Notes: generated from the letters alone by a model not told the origin. DNA of 22,261 bases from a bacterium (GCA_021818075.1 JAKAFD010000009.1:1-22261), one strand, 5' to 3'; positions 13,416-20,783 are shown, counted from the first letter of the stretch. Numbers and translations are program-made.

Positions 13416-16076
13416 TTATTGATTGACGCTTAATGAAATCCGGTCGCGGGCATCCAAAGTTATAGCCACTTTGTCGCCGTCCTTGATTTTGCCCTCAATA
13501 ATCTCCATGGCCAGTTCGTCCAAAATCAATTCCTGAATTTTGCTTTTCAGCGGGCGAGCGCCGAAAGTCCGGTCGTAGCCTTTGTCGGCCAGCAGATTTT
13601 TAACCTTTTGGGCGATCTTCAGTTTAATGTCTTTGTTTTTCAGCCGCTGTTCAACTTTAGTCAATTCCAAATCCACAATAGCCATTAAGTCGCTCTTGGT
13701 CAGGCTTTTGAACAAGACGATTTCATCAATCCGGTTTAAAAATTCCAATTTGAAATTTTCTTTTAGGATTTTATCAATTTTTTCCTTAACTTCAGTGTCT
13801 TGGCGCAAGCTGACTTTGGCCGGGTCGGTGGTATCCAAAAAGCCGATAGATGATTCGCGGATAATTTCATTGCCCAAGTTTGAAGTCATGATAATGATGG
13901 TGTTTTTAAAATTAACGCTGCGGCCGCGGGCATCGGTCAGCTGGCCGTCGTCCAAAATCTGCAGCAGAATATTAAACACCTCGGGGTGAGCTTTTTCAAT
14001 TTCATCAAACAAAATAACGCTATACGGTTTGCGGCGGATCTTTTCCGTTAACTGGCCGCCCTCGTCATAGCCGACATAGCCGGGCGGGGAGCCGATTAAT
14101 TTGGCCACGCTGTGTTTTTCCATAAACTCGCTCATATCCACGCGAATCAAGGCGTTTTCGTCGTTAAACATAAAATCAGCTAGACGCTTGGCCAGCTCGG
14201 TTTTGCCGACGCCGGTCGGGCCGACAAACAGAAAGGTGCCGATAGGTTTTTTCTCCTCATTAATGCCGGCGCGGGAGCGGCGAATGGCATTAGCCACGGC
14301 GGTAATGGCGCCGCTTTGGCCGATAATTTTTTTGGTCAGTTCATCTTCCAGGCGCGCCAATTTCTTGGCTTCCGATTCCAGCATCCTGGCCACCGGAATA
14401 CCGGTCCATTTGGCCACTACCTTAGCAATGTCTTCCGCCGTTACTTCTTCTTTCAAAATGCGCTGGCCTTGGCTTTGGACTTTAACCAATTCAGTCTCTT
14501 TTTGCTTAATGGTTTTTTCCAGTTCCGGCAGTTGGCCGTAACGGATTTCCGCCACTTTGGTTAAATCGTCGCCCGAGCGCTGGATAATATCGGCCTGCGC
14601 TTTAAGCTTGTCAATGGCCTGCTTGGCCGAACGAATGGCGGCGATAATATTTTTTTCATTTTGCCAATGAAGTTCCAGCTGATGCGTTGTTTCTTGCAGC
14701 TTGGACATTTTACGGCTGGCGGCGTTCAGGCGAACCCGGGCTTTCTTGGCGCTTGCCGGATTTTTGGCATTTTTAATTTCCTGTTCCAAAGCGACCTTGG
14801 CGATTTCCCAGCGGCGCAAGTCGCGTTTCAAGGCGTCCAATTCATCGGGCGAAGATTCAATTTCCATGCGCAAGGCGCTGGCGGCTTCGTCCATTAAATC
14901 CACCGCCTTATCCGGCAGCCAGCGGTCGCTGATGTAGCGATGCGACAGTTTAACGGCGGCCACTAAAGCGGAGTCAGTAATTTTGACGCCGTGATGAACT
15001 TCATATTTTTCTTTAATGCCGCGCATGATATCCACGGCGTCAACCACGCTCGGTTCATTAACCTGAATCGGCTGAAAGCGGCGTTCCAGAGCCGCGTCTT
15101 TTTCAATATAGCGCTGGTATTCTTTGGTGGTGGTGGCGCCGATAGTAATAATTTCACCGCGCGACAGAGCAGGTTTAAGCATGTTGGAGGCATCCATAGA
15201 ACCTTCCGAAGCGCCGGCGCCGACAATGGTGTGCAGTTCGTCAATAAATAATAAAATCTTGCCGTCCGCAGCTTTGATTTCTTTAATCACGGCTTTTAAA
15301 CGGTCTTCAAATTCGCCGCGAAATTTAGTGCCGGCGATTAAAGCGCCCAAATCCAGGCTGATTAAGCGTTTGCCTTTTAAAGTTTCCGGCGCGTCTCCGG
15401 CAATAATGCGCTGGGCCAGGCCTTCCACGATGGCGGTTTTGCCGGTGCCGGCTTCGCCGATTAAGACCGGATTATTTTTCATCCGCCGGCTCAACACCTG
15501 CATGACGCGGCGGATTTCCTCATCGCGGCCGATGACCGGGTCAAGTTTGCCCTCGCGCGCCAATTGGGTTAAATCAATGGTATATTTTTCTAAAACTTTA
15601 AACCGCGCTTCGGGCGTGGGGGAGTCAACGGTTTGATTGCCGCGCAGGTCTTTTAAAATCATCAGCGTCTTGGCATAATCCAAGCCCAAACCCAGCAAGA
15701 GTTCCTGGGCGCGGCAGCGCGTGTCTAAAATTCCCAGTAAAATATGTTCGGTGGAAATAAATTCATCGCCCATTTTGTTGGCCGTCTGTTGCGAGCGTTC
15801 AATTACTTCCGCCATTTCCGCCGTACCCTGAACCATGCCCATGGTCGCCACTACCTGCACTTTGGGAATTTTTTCAATTTCCGCTTCGGCTCGAGCTTGT
15901 ACCAGTTCCGGGTCAATTTGCAGTTTTTCCAGCACGGAACGCACCAGGCTTTCCGGCTGCTCAATTAACGCCACCAAAAGGTGCAGAGCGTTAATATGCT
16001 GCTGGCCATATTCCTGTGCGATAATTTGCGCATTAACAATCGCTTCCTGGGATTTATGAGTAAATTTATCTAACAT
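13416..16076 (-). CDS. clpB: ClpB-type AAA+ disaggregase
   Basis: 886 residues, slightly longer than typical ClpB (about 860). Clp N-domain repeats (1-145); first AAA+ module with Walker A GEAGTGKT (207-214) and Walker B ILLFIDE (274-280); a full-length coiled-coil middle domain (about 408-530) as in ClpB rather than the short one of ClpC; second AAA+ module with Walker A GPTGVGKT (619-626), pore loop GYVGY (666-670) and Walker B SVILFDE (686-692); ClpB-type C-terminal domain. It extracts and refolds aggregated proteins with DnaK in the cytoplasm. An insertion near 738-765 holds SSIGF (742-746) where ClpA and ClpC have their ClpP-docking loop. Heat control is indicated by an upstream CIRCE operator. 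Confidence 0.97.
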   Translation of the reverse strand: MLDKFTHKSQEAIVNAQIIAQEYGQQHINALHLLVALIEQPESLVRSVLEKLQIDPELVQARAEAEIEKIPKVQVVATMGMVQGTAEMAEVIERSQQTANKMGDEFISTEHILLGILDTRCRAQELLLGLGLDYAKTLMILKDLRGNQTVDSPTPEARFKVLEKYTIDLTQLAREGKLDPVIGRDEEIRRVMQVLSRRMKNNPVLIGEAGTGKTAIVEGLAQRIIAGDAPETLKGKRLISLDLGALIAGTKFRGEFEDRLKAVIKEIKAADGKILLFIDELHTIVGAGASEGSMDASNMLKPALSRGEIITIGATTTKEYQRYIEKDAALERRFQPIQVNEPSVVDAVDIMRGIKEKYEVHHGVKITDSALVAAVKLSHRYISDRWLPDKAVDLMDEAASALRMEIESSPDELDALKRDLRRWEIAKVALEQEIKNAKNPASAKKARVRLNAASRKMSKLQETTHQLELHWQNEKNIIAAIRSAKQAIDKLKAQADIIQRSGDDLTKVAEIRYGQLPELEKTIKQKETELVKVQSQGQRILKEEVTAEDIAKVVAKWTGIPVARMLESEAKKLARLEDELTKKIIGQSGAITAVANAIRRSRAGINEEKKPIGTFLFVGPTGVGKTELAKRLADFMFNDENALIRVDMSEFMEKHSVAKLIGSPPGYVGYDEGGQLTEKIRRKPYSVILFDEIEKAHPEVFNILLQILDDGQLTDARGRSVNFKNTIIIMTSNLGNEIIRESSIGFLDTTDPAKVSLRQDTEVKEKIDKILKENFKLEFLNRIDEIVLFKSLTKSDLMAIVDLELTKVEQRLKNKDIKLKIAQKVKNLLADKGYDRTFGARPLKSKIQELILDELAMEIIEGKIKDGDKVAITLDARDRISLSVNQ

Positions 16077-16109
16077 ATAATTTAGCTATAAATTATTAGC
16101 TTTGAACTT

Positions 16110-16136
16110 TTAGCAATCAAACATTAAGAGTGCTAA
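16110..16136 (-). promoter_or_regulatory. CIRCE operator (HrcA binding site) upstream of clpB
   Basis: On the minus strand: TTAGCACTC, nine bases, GATTGCTAA. This is the 9-9-9 inverted repeat of CIRCE with one mismatch (consensus second half GAGTGCTAA). It covers the predicted transcription start of clpB, ideal for repression by HrcA and release on heat stress. No hrcA gene is in the window. Confidence 0.93.
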
Positions 16137-16141
16137 AGCCA

Positions 16142-16170
16142 ATAATATTACAATAAAATGGGCTTGTCAA
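16142..16170 (-). promoter_or_regulatory. Sigma-70 promoter of clpB
   Basis: Minus strand TTGACA (16165-16170), 17-base spacer, TATTAT (16142-16147). The predicted start near 16135 falls at the edge of the CIRCE operator. The leader is about 59 bases and A+T-rich with no Shine-Dalgarno site. Confidence 0.9.
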
Positions 16171-16236
16171 TATAATTATAGCACTAATCTTAATACGCCG
16201 CAGCCGCTTTTTTCTTGCGTGGCTGCCAATAAAAAA

Positions 16237-16263
16237 GAGGGGATTAAATAATTAAGTCCCCTC
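16237..16263 (-). terminator. Intrinsic terminator after the beta-barrel-like gene
   Basis: Minus-strand stem GAGGGGA with TCCCCTC, extended by TTAA/TTAA with one bulge, followed by TTTTTT. It starts 11 bases past the stop of the gene at 16274. A second, weaker hairpin (GCAGCC/GGCTGC, 16200-16226) follows. Confidence 0.85.
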
Positions 16264-16273
16264 AAACGCATTT

Positions 16274-17008
16274 TTAAAATTGCCACAAACGACCGTTAAG
16301 CTTAAGACCAAAAAAGAACCTGTTGCCGGCGGCTAATTTACCCTGGGCTTTGCCCCAGCCGGCTTCAATCAGAAAACGCAGACCGCTTTGCGGGTCAGAG
16401 GTCGTCCAGCGCAACATTAAATCATTGGTCCAGACATTTTCCTGATATAGGCTTTTAACCGCTTCCGGGTCTTCAGTGCCGTAAGTCTCTCTGCCTTGCA
16501 ACAGTTCAAAAGTGCCTCGTCCGCCTTGCCACTTTACATAGAAACCGTCCCAGAGATGGTACTCTATGCCCACGCGGTACAGTAAAAATCCGTCCAGCCT
16601 GATGAAAGCCAGCTCACAGCCCGTATCAATGCCCTCGTTAACGCAGGGCAGATTGGGGTCAGCCCAATAATAACTGTAGATATTAATAGTCCGGCTGGCC
16701 AGAGTGGTAAAACCCAGGCTAAAACAAAAATCCGCCACTTCATAGCCCAAGGCCGTTTCCCAGGCCGCGGCGCACATGGTTTTATCCGCGTCTGGGGAAA
16801 ATTGGTGCATGGTTTTGAGACCGTGATAGCTCACAATTTCCTGACGGTAAATTGCGGCATCGTAGGGGTAGGGCGACCAGTCAAGCACCAACCCCGCCTC
16901 CAAAGACAATCCGCTAAACACCGGCGGCGCCTTGATTACGGTAGTTCCGGCATTTGCCGGCAACGACCCGATCAGCAACAAACTGACCAGTAAACAGACA
17001 ATAAACAT
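16274..17008 (-). CDS. Secreted beta-barrel-like protein of unknown function
   Basis: 244 residues with a short signal peptide (about 1-20, LLIGSLPANAG). The mature part is built of alternating polar and hydrophobic residues with Trp/Tyr/Phe girdles and Gly turns (GLSLEAGLVLDW, GLRFLIEAGWGKAQG, FFFGLKLNGRLWQF) and ends in a terminal Phe, the signature of outer-membrane beta-barrel strands. Four cysteines sit in predicted loops. The start is fixed by AGGAAGG 6 bases upstream of the ATG; most neighbours lack such a site. No family is recognised. Outer-membrane location is inferred from pattern only and is unexpected if this is a CPR bacterium. Confidence 0.7.
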   Translation of the reverse strand: MFIVCLLVSLLLIGSLPANAGTTVIKAPPVFSGLSLEAGLVLDWSPYPYDAAIYRQEIVSYHGLKTMHQFSPDADKTMCAAAWETALGYEVADFCFSLGFTTLASRTINIYSYYWADPNLPCVNEGIDTGCELAFIRLDGFLLYRVGIEYHLWDGFYVKWQGGRGTFELLQGRETYGTEDPEAVKSLYQENVWTNDLMLRWTTSDPQSGLRFLIEAGWGKAQGKLAAGNRFFFGLKLNGRLWQF

Positions 17009-17059
17009 AACACGCCTTCCTGTTGGTGAAAAATAGTTTTAAAAGACCGTAGTCGTTTA

Positions 17060-17087
17060 ATCTTAAATATTTTTTAATAAATGTCAA
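17060..17087 (-). promoter_or_regulatory. Sigma-70 promoter for the 16274 gene
   Basis: Minus strand TTGACA (17082-17087), 16-base spacer, TAAGAT (17060-17065). The leader is about 45 bases and carries the AGGAAGG ribosome site. Confidence 0.75.
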
Positions 17088-17114
17088 GGGGCGCGGTCAT
17101 AATTTTTGTCAAAA

Positions 17115-17141
17115 AAATAAGCCTAATTGAAAGGCTTATTT
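17115..17141 (-). terminator. Intrinsic terminator of the candidate RNA
   Basis: A 10-bp stem (AAATAAGCCT with AGGCTTATTT) around a 7-base loop. On the minus strand it is followed by a run of T, so it terminates minus-strand transcripts. No protein gene on that strand ends here. Confidence 0.75.
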
Positions 17142-17154
17142 AAAATAGAGATTG

Positions 17155-17349
17155 AATAATGGGGACTTGGCAAGAAGGGCATGCTGGTTAAGCAAGTTGA
17201 GCCGATAGATAGTGCCTCGGCGAGCACAGCAACCGTTTCTTCACATTTTTTCACTTTAATCAAGGTGTTTTATGAAACACATGCATCCATTCACATCATT
17301 ATACTTTTATTCAAAATTAATCAGAGAATTTGCCAAGTCCCGCATTATT
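17155..17349. repeat. Long-range inverted repeat (about 19-20 bp arms, 195 bp apart)
   Basis: Arm AATAATGGGGACTTGGCAA at 17155-17173 is matched by the complement at 17330-17349, the only difference being one extra base in the right arm. The central 11 bases GGGACTTGGCA/TGCCAAGTCCC are perfect. Confidence 0.85.
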
Positions 17350-17376
17350 TTTAAAGGTACAAATTTATCTATGATA

Positions 17377-17405
17377 ATAATAGACGATTTTTTTCAGCTC
17401 GTCAA
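17377..17405 (-). promoter_or_regulatory. Sigma-70 promoter of the candidate RNA
   Basis: Minus strand TTGACG (17400-17405), exactly 17 bases, TATTAT (17377-17382). The predicted start is near 17370, about 20 bases ahead of the closing stem. Confidence 0.65.
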
Positions 17406-17411
17406 ATTTGC

Positions 17412-17440
17412 TTGAAAAAAAGGCTTTTTTGTGTTAGTTT
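17412..17440 (+). promoter_or_regulatory. Promoter for the TagA-Nudix gene, near-leaderless
   Basis: TTGAAA (17412-17417), 17-base spacer, TAGTTT (17435-17440) with TGT extension. The hexamer ends 8 bases before the ATG at 17449, so the transcript would have almost no leader. Confidence 0.55.
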
Positions 17441-17448
17441 AAAGGTGT

Positions 17449-18621
17449 ATGACAACAAAATTTATTAAAATTTTGGGAGTTAAGGTATCCTTAATTAAAC
17501 GGGAGGCGGTGGTTAAAGCCGTGGCGGCGATGATCGCCGGCGAGAAAAAACACCTGATTACCACGCCTAATCCAGAGATCTTGCTGGAGTCCAGAAAAGA
17601 CGAGGAGTTTTTGCATATTTTAAATCGGTCCAGCTTGGCGCTGCCGGACGGCATGGGTTTGAAACTGGCCGGTTGGTTTAAAGGTTATAATTTAGAAAGA
17701 TACACCGGCGCCGATTTAACGCAAAGACTTCTGTCTTTGGCCGAGAGCAATCATTGGCCGGTGGCGGTTATTAATTGGCACGCCGGTTTGTCCAATCGCG
17801 AAGAAATCGCCAGGGCCCTGAAACAGCGTTATCCCGAATTAAGATTTTTAGTCAAAGATGAACGGCGCGGCGACTATGTTTTTGATATTAGCGACTTGCG
17901 GCATTTCCAACCCAAGATTATTTTTTCCACTCTAGGCGCGCCTTATCAGGAAAAATTGTTATTCAAACTTCTACCTCGCACCACCGCTAAACTCGGCATC
18001 GGTGTAGGCGGTAGTTTTGATTATCTGACCGGCAAGGCGCCGCGCTCGCCCAAATTTTTTCGTTCCCTGGGCTTGGAGTGGCTGTGGCGTTTAAGTTTGG
18101 CGCCGCGCAAGCGCTTGCGGCGGATTTATCGGGCAGTGGCGATTTTTCCATTAGTGTTTTTTCGAGAGGAAGTTTTCAGCCGCTTATTTTACCGGCCCAA
18201 TGTGGTAGGTTGGCTGTTTAAAGATGATGAGGTGCTGCTGGTGGATGCAGAGGACGGTGACAACGGCCATCATTGGAAACTGCCGCAGGGCGGCGTAGAA
18301 GCCGACGAATCCAAGCAGGAGGCCCTGATGCGCGAGATGGCGGAGGAGTTGGGCACGGTCAGCTTTGAAATTATCGGACAATTTGATAATATTTATAAAT
18401 ACAAGTGGCCGCGCGGTTATCGCCTGGGTTATAAGGGCCAGCGCCAGACTTTGTTTATCTTGAAATATCACGGCCATAAAAAAGACATTAAGTTGTCGCA
18501 CGAAAATAAAGACTTTAAATGGATAAAAATTGCCGACTTGATAGAGGCGGCCGAACCTATCCGCCGCCCATCCTACGCCTTGTTTTTGGAAAAATTTAAA
18601 GAAACACAAACAAAATTATGA
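17449..18621 (+). CDS. TagA/WecG-family glycosyltransferase fused to a Nudix hydrolase
   Basis: 390 residues in one frame. Residues 1-235 are a GT26 (WecG/TagA/CpsF) glycosyltransferase: TPNPEIL (39-45), LPDGMGL (65-71, with the conserved Asp), YTGADLT (85-91), GVGGSFDYLTGKAPRSP (185-201) and GLEWLWRL (208-215). This family adds N-acetylmannosamine-type sugars to lipid-linked intermediates at the inner face of the membrane. Residues about 248-385 are a Nudix domain with a complete Nudix box (GGVEADE 281-287, then REMAEELGT 295-303) and an RppH/Ap4A-hydrolase-like YKYKWPRGYR and GQRQTLFIL. The fusion is unusual. The stop overlaps the gltX start as ATGA, so the two are coupled. Confidence 0.93.
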   Translation: MTTKFIKILGVKVSLIKREAVVKAVAAMIAGEKKHLITTPNPEILLESRKDEEFLHILNRSSLALPDGMGLKLAGWFKGYNLERYTGADLTQRLLSLAESNHWPVAVINWHAGLSNREEIARALKQRYPELRFLVKDERRGDYVFDISDLRHFQPKIIFSTLGAPYQEKLLFKLLPRTTAKLGIGVGGSFDYLTGKAPRSPKFFRSLGLEWLWRLSLAPRKRLRRIYRAVAIFPLVFFREEVFSRLFYRPNVVGWLFKDDEVLLVDAEDGDNGHHWKLPQGGVEADESKQEALMREMAEELGTVSFEIIGQFDNIYKYKWPRGYRLGYKGQRQTLFILKYHGHKKDIKLSHENKDFKWIKIADLIEAAEPIRRPSYALFLEKFKETQTKL

Positions 18622-20066
18622 CTGATGTTCGTTTTCGTTTAGCGCCATCACCAACCGGCTTTCTGCATCTGGGTAATTTACGCACCGCTTTGTTCGGTTA
18701 TCTTTTGGCTAAGTCCATGAAAGGCAAATATATTTTGCGGATTGAAGACACCGACCAAAAACGCGAAGTGACGGGAGCGATTGACAGCTTGATTGATATT
18801 TTAAAATGGGTGGGTATAACTTTTGACGAAGGCCCCTTCGGCTCCGCTCAGGGTAGGCCCTATATCGGCGACTATGGGCCTTATATCCAGAGTCAGCGGC
18901 TGGATATTTATAAAAAATATACTGACGAACTTTTAGCTAAAGGTGGAGCGTATCGCTGTTTTTGCTCGGCCGAGCGTTTAACTAAAATGCGTGAGGAACA
19001 AGCGGCTCGGCACAAACCGCCGCGCTACGACCGAACTTGCCGCAACTTAAGCCGCGAGGAAGTGGAAGCAAGGGTGGCTAATAATGAATCGTTTGTTATT
19101 CGCCAGAGCCTGCCCTTGTCGGGCGAAATTAAAGTGGTTGATGAACTGCGCGGCGAGATTATTTTTCAAGTGGCTGATTTGGAAGACCAAGTCTTGATTA
19201 AATCGGACGGCGTGCCGACTTATCAATTCGCCAGCGTCGTTGACGACTATTTAATGCGCATTAGCCATGTCACGAGAGGCGAAGAGTGGCTGCCGTCATT
19301 TCCCAAAAACATTTTGCTTTATCAGGCCTTTGGCTGGACGCCGCCCAAATTTATTCATTTGCCGTTGATTTTAAATAAAGGCGGCGGTAAATTAAGCAAG
19401 CGCCAAGGCGATGTGTTTGTAGAAGATTATAAAAAGCGGGGTTATTTACCCGAAGCCTTAATAAATTTTTGCGCTTTGCTCGGCTGGCATCCGAAAAACG
19501 ATAAAGAGATTTTTAGCTTGAAAGAGCTGGAAAAGGAATTTAATATTGATGGTTTAGGTGCGTCGCCGGCGATTTTTGATCAAGACAAGTTAGATTATTT
19601 AAATGGTTATTATATACGGCAGATGACAAAAGAGAAGTTTGCAGAGTTGGCTAAGCCATATTTGCCGACAGGTAATTTTAACACAGTTTTAGTATCGGGA
19701 GCGCTTAGCTCAACACAGAGCAGGATTAAATATTTTTCGGAGATTCCAACACTAATTAAACCCTGGTTCGGACCAGAAGACTATGGTGTCGAACTATTGA
19801 TTTGGAAAGATTTAACCAAAGAGCAAGTCAAAGTTAATTTATTGGAATTAAAAGATAAAATTGACAACTTGCCGGATTTTACAAAAATTGAAACCGAAAT
19901 TTTAAATTGGTTGAAAAAATCAGGAAAGAAAAACGGCGATTATCTTTGGCCTATGCGCGTTGCCTTAACCGGTTTGAAAGACAGCGAAGGCCCATTTAAA
20001 ATGGCCTTGGACTGCGGTAAAGCAGAAACTTTAACCAGAATAACCGCGGCTATCAATAAACTTTAA
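18618..20066 (+). CDS. gltX: Glutamyl-tRNA synthetase
   Basis: 482 residues, normal for a bacterial GluRS. It charges tRNA-Glu (and tRNA-Gln in organisms using the amidotransferase route). Class I motifs are present: HIGH-type HLGN (17-20) in PSPTGFLHLGNLRT, and KLSKR (258-262) in place of KMSKS. RCFCSAERL and a later Cys141 resemble the partial zinc site of the family. The C-terminal anticodon-binding region (about 320-482) is intact. An eight-residue stretch FGSAQGRP (74-81) interrupts the usual sequence between DEGP and YIGDYGPYIQSQR, and looks like an in-frame repeat-element insertion. The ATG lies within the stop of the previous gene. Confidence 0.97.
   Translation: MTDVRFRLAPSPTGFLHLGNLRTALFGYLLAKSMKGKYILRIEDTDQKREVTGAIDSLIDILKWVGITFDEGPFGSAQGRPYIGDYGPYIQSQRLDIYKKYTDELLAKGGAYRCFCSAERLTKMREEQAARHKPPRYDRTCRNLSREEVEARVANNESFVIRQSLPLSGEIKVVDELRGEIIFQVADLEDQVLIKSDGVPTYQFASVVDDYLMRISHVTRGEEWLPSFPKNILLYQAFGWTPPKFIHLPLILNKGGGKLSKRQGDVFVEDYKKRGYLPEALINFCALLGWHPKNDKEIFSLKELEKEFNIDGLGASPAIFDQDKLDYLNGYYIRQMTKEKFAELAKPYLPTGNFNTVLVSGALSSTQSRIKYFSEIPTLIKPWFGPEDYGVELLIWKDLTKEQVKVNLLELKDKIDNLPDFTKIETEILNWLKKSGKKNGDYLWPMRVALTGLKDSEGPFKMALDCGKAETLTRITAAINKL
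18837..18860 (+). repeat. 24-base in-frame insertion in gltX, resembling a dispersed repeat element
   Basis: The segment encodes FGSAQGRP and is flanked by direct GGCCC (18831-18835 and 18856-18860). Removing 24 bases restores the familiar GluRS sequence DEGP-YIGDYGPY. The TTCGGCTCCGCTCAGGG core resembles a dispersed repeat seen in environmental bacterial genomes (recollection, not searched). Confidence 0.55.
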
Positions 20067-20077
20067 AATAAAAAAAT

Positions 20078-20103
20078 AAGACGGGCTGTAAACAGTCCGT
20101 CTT
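20078..20103. terminator. Bidirectional intrinsic terminator
   Basis: AAGACGGGCTG pairs with CAGTCCGTCTT (one G-U) around a 4-base loop. Plus strand has a T-rich tail, minus strand has a near-perfect T-run. It ends gltX and the convergent gene at 20112. Confidence 0.88.
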
Positions 20104-20111
20104 TAAATTTT

Positions 20112-20702
20112 TTAATAGAACAAATGAAATCTCACAGCCAGCTCCCAATCTCTCACATCATCATGAGCTCGGTATTGGCCGGCTATATCAAGCCCCACCG
20201 TACCATACCGCAGGAGAATGTTTGGCCCCATGCCAATATTCCATGGACCTCGTTGCCAATTTCCCCATAACTCCAATTCAACACCGATAGCTAACCAACT
20301 TTGCGGCTGACACTCCATTTGAGCAAAGATGTAGCCGTCTTTAGTCCTTGTTTGATACTCAAGGTCCCACCAACTCCAGACAGTCCCAAAATTAGACATT
20401 GGTATGGTTGTTGACGACATTAAGGCCAGGATTGGTTCGTCCGTCGCAAAGTTCCAGCCAAGGAGTGGTTCAAAGTAAACCACTTTTTTCAAAGGCCAAA
20501 TTGCCACACCGCTGTAACACAAAGGTTTTAACTCGCCAATTAAATTTCCGGCGGGGATAAAATGCGTCTTGATTTCTAAAACGCTATCCAGTTGCTTGGA
20601 GCCGTGTACCAGGAAACGAACGCGAGAAGGCGAGCCGGCTTGTCCTATATTAATTAAGACAAAGATCAAGAGAACTGCAATGATAAGGCATCTTTTCATC
20701 AT
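20112..20702 (-). CDS. Second secreted beta-barrel-like protein of unknown function
   Basis: 196 residues. Signal peptide (1-22, KRCLIIAVLLIFVLINIGQAG). The mature part alternates hydrophobic and polar residues with aromatic belts (VVYFEPLLGWNF, WLAIGVELELWGNW, GPNILLRYGTVGLDIAG) and ends in HLFY, a terminal aromatic residue as in outer-membrane barrels. About eight strands would fit the length. A ribosome site AAAGG (20707-20711) lies 4 bases or so before tandem ATG codons. It resembles the gene at 16274 in general character rather than in sequence. No family is recognised, and membrane location is inferred from pattern. Confidence 0.7.
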   Translation of the reverse strand: MMKRCLIIAVLLIFVLINIGQAGSPSRVRFLVHGSKQLDSVLEIKTHFIPAGNLIGELKPLCYSGVAIWPLKKVVYFEPLLGWNFATDEPILALMSSTTIPMSNFGTVWSWWDLEYQTRTKDGYIFAQMECQPQSWLAIGVELELWGNWQRGPWNIGMGPNILLRYGTVGLDIAGQYRAHDDVRDWELAVRFHLFY

Positions 20703-20754
20703 TAAACCTTTAAATTTGTTGTAAAAATATTAACTTTTTAAAGTAATTAGTTTA

Positions 20755-20783
20755 AAAATAGCATAATATTAATATTTTGTCAA
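20755..20783 (-). promoter_or_regulatory. Sigma-70 promoter for the 20112 gene
   Basis: Minus strand TTGACA (20778-20783), 17-base spacer, TATTTT (20755-20760) with TGC extension. The leader is about 45 bases and contains the AAAGG site. Confidence 0.75.

Larger units (their letters stand above)
17111..17370 (-). ncRNA. Candidate structured non-coding RNA (about 260 nt)
   Basis: No convincing protein gene occupies 17088-17411, yet the minus strand has a complete transcription unit: a near-consensus promoter (17377-17405), and an intrinsic terminator with T7 (17111-17141). Between them, bases near 17330-17349 and 17155-17173 form a long closing helix. Inside it lie hairpins: GTGTTT/AAACAC around 17265-17280, and a branched element near 17180-17235 with GTTG/CAAC and GCCGA/TCGGC. 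A closing stem around a roughly 160-base interior resembles the overall layout of 6S RNA, but I recognise no 6S, tmRNA, RNase P or SRP signature. Alternatives are a MITE-like element or a plus-strand RNA. Confidence 0.45.

Noticed and set aside
13582..15968. Several long plus-strand frames antisense to clpB
   Set aside because: They are shadows of a strongly coding, GC-structured gene and have no initiation signals or domain content.
17188..17203. GTTAAGC and GTTGAGC resembling integron attC core sites
   Set aside because: Both point the same way and no matching inverse core of the right spacing is present; there is no integrase.
17181..17354. 57-codon plus-strand frame (MLVKQVEPID...) in the gap before the TagA-Nudix gene
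   Set aside because: The purine-rich stretch AGAAGG is only about 2 bases from the ATG, the frame lies over the long inverted repeat and candidate RNA, and the product has no recognisable features.
17272..17415. 47-codon plus-strand frame with an AAGG-type site upstream
   Set aside because: It overlaps the candidate RNA and its promoter and the TagA-Nudix promoter. The product is unremarkable, so chance is likelier, though it is worth testing if relatives keep it.
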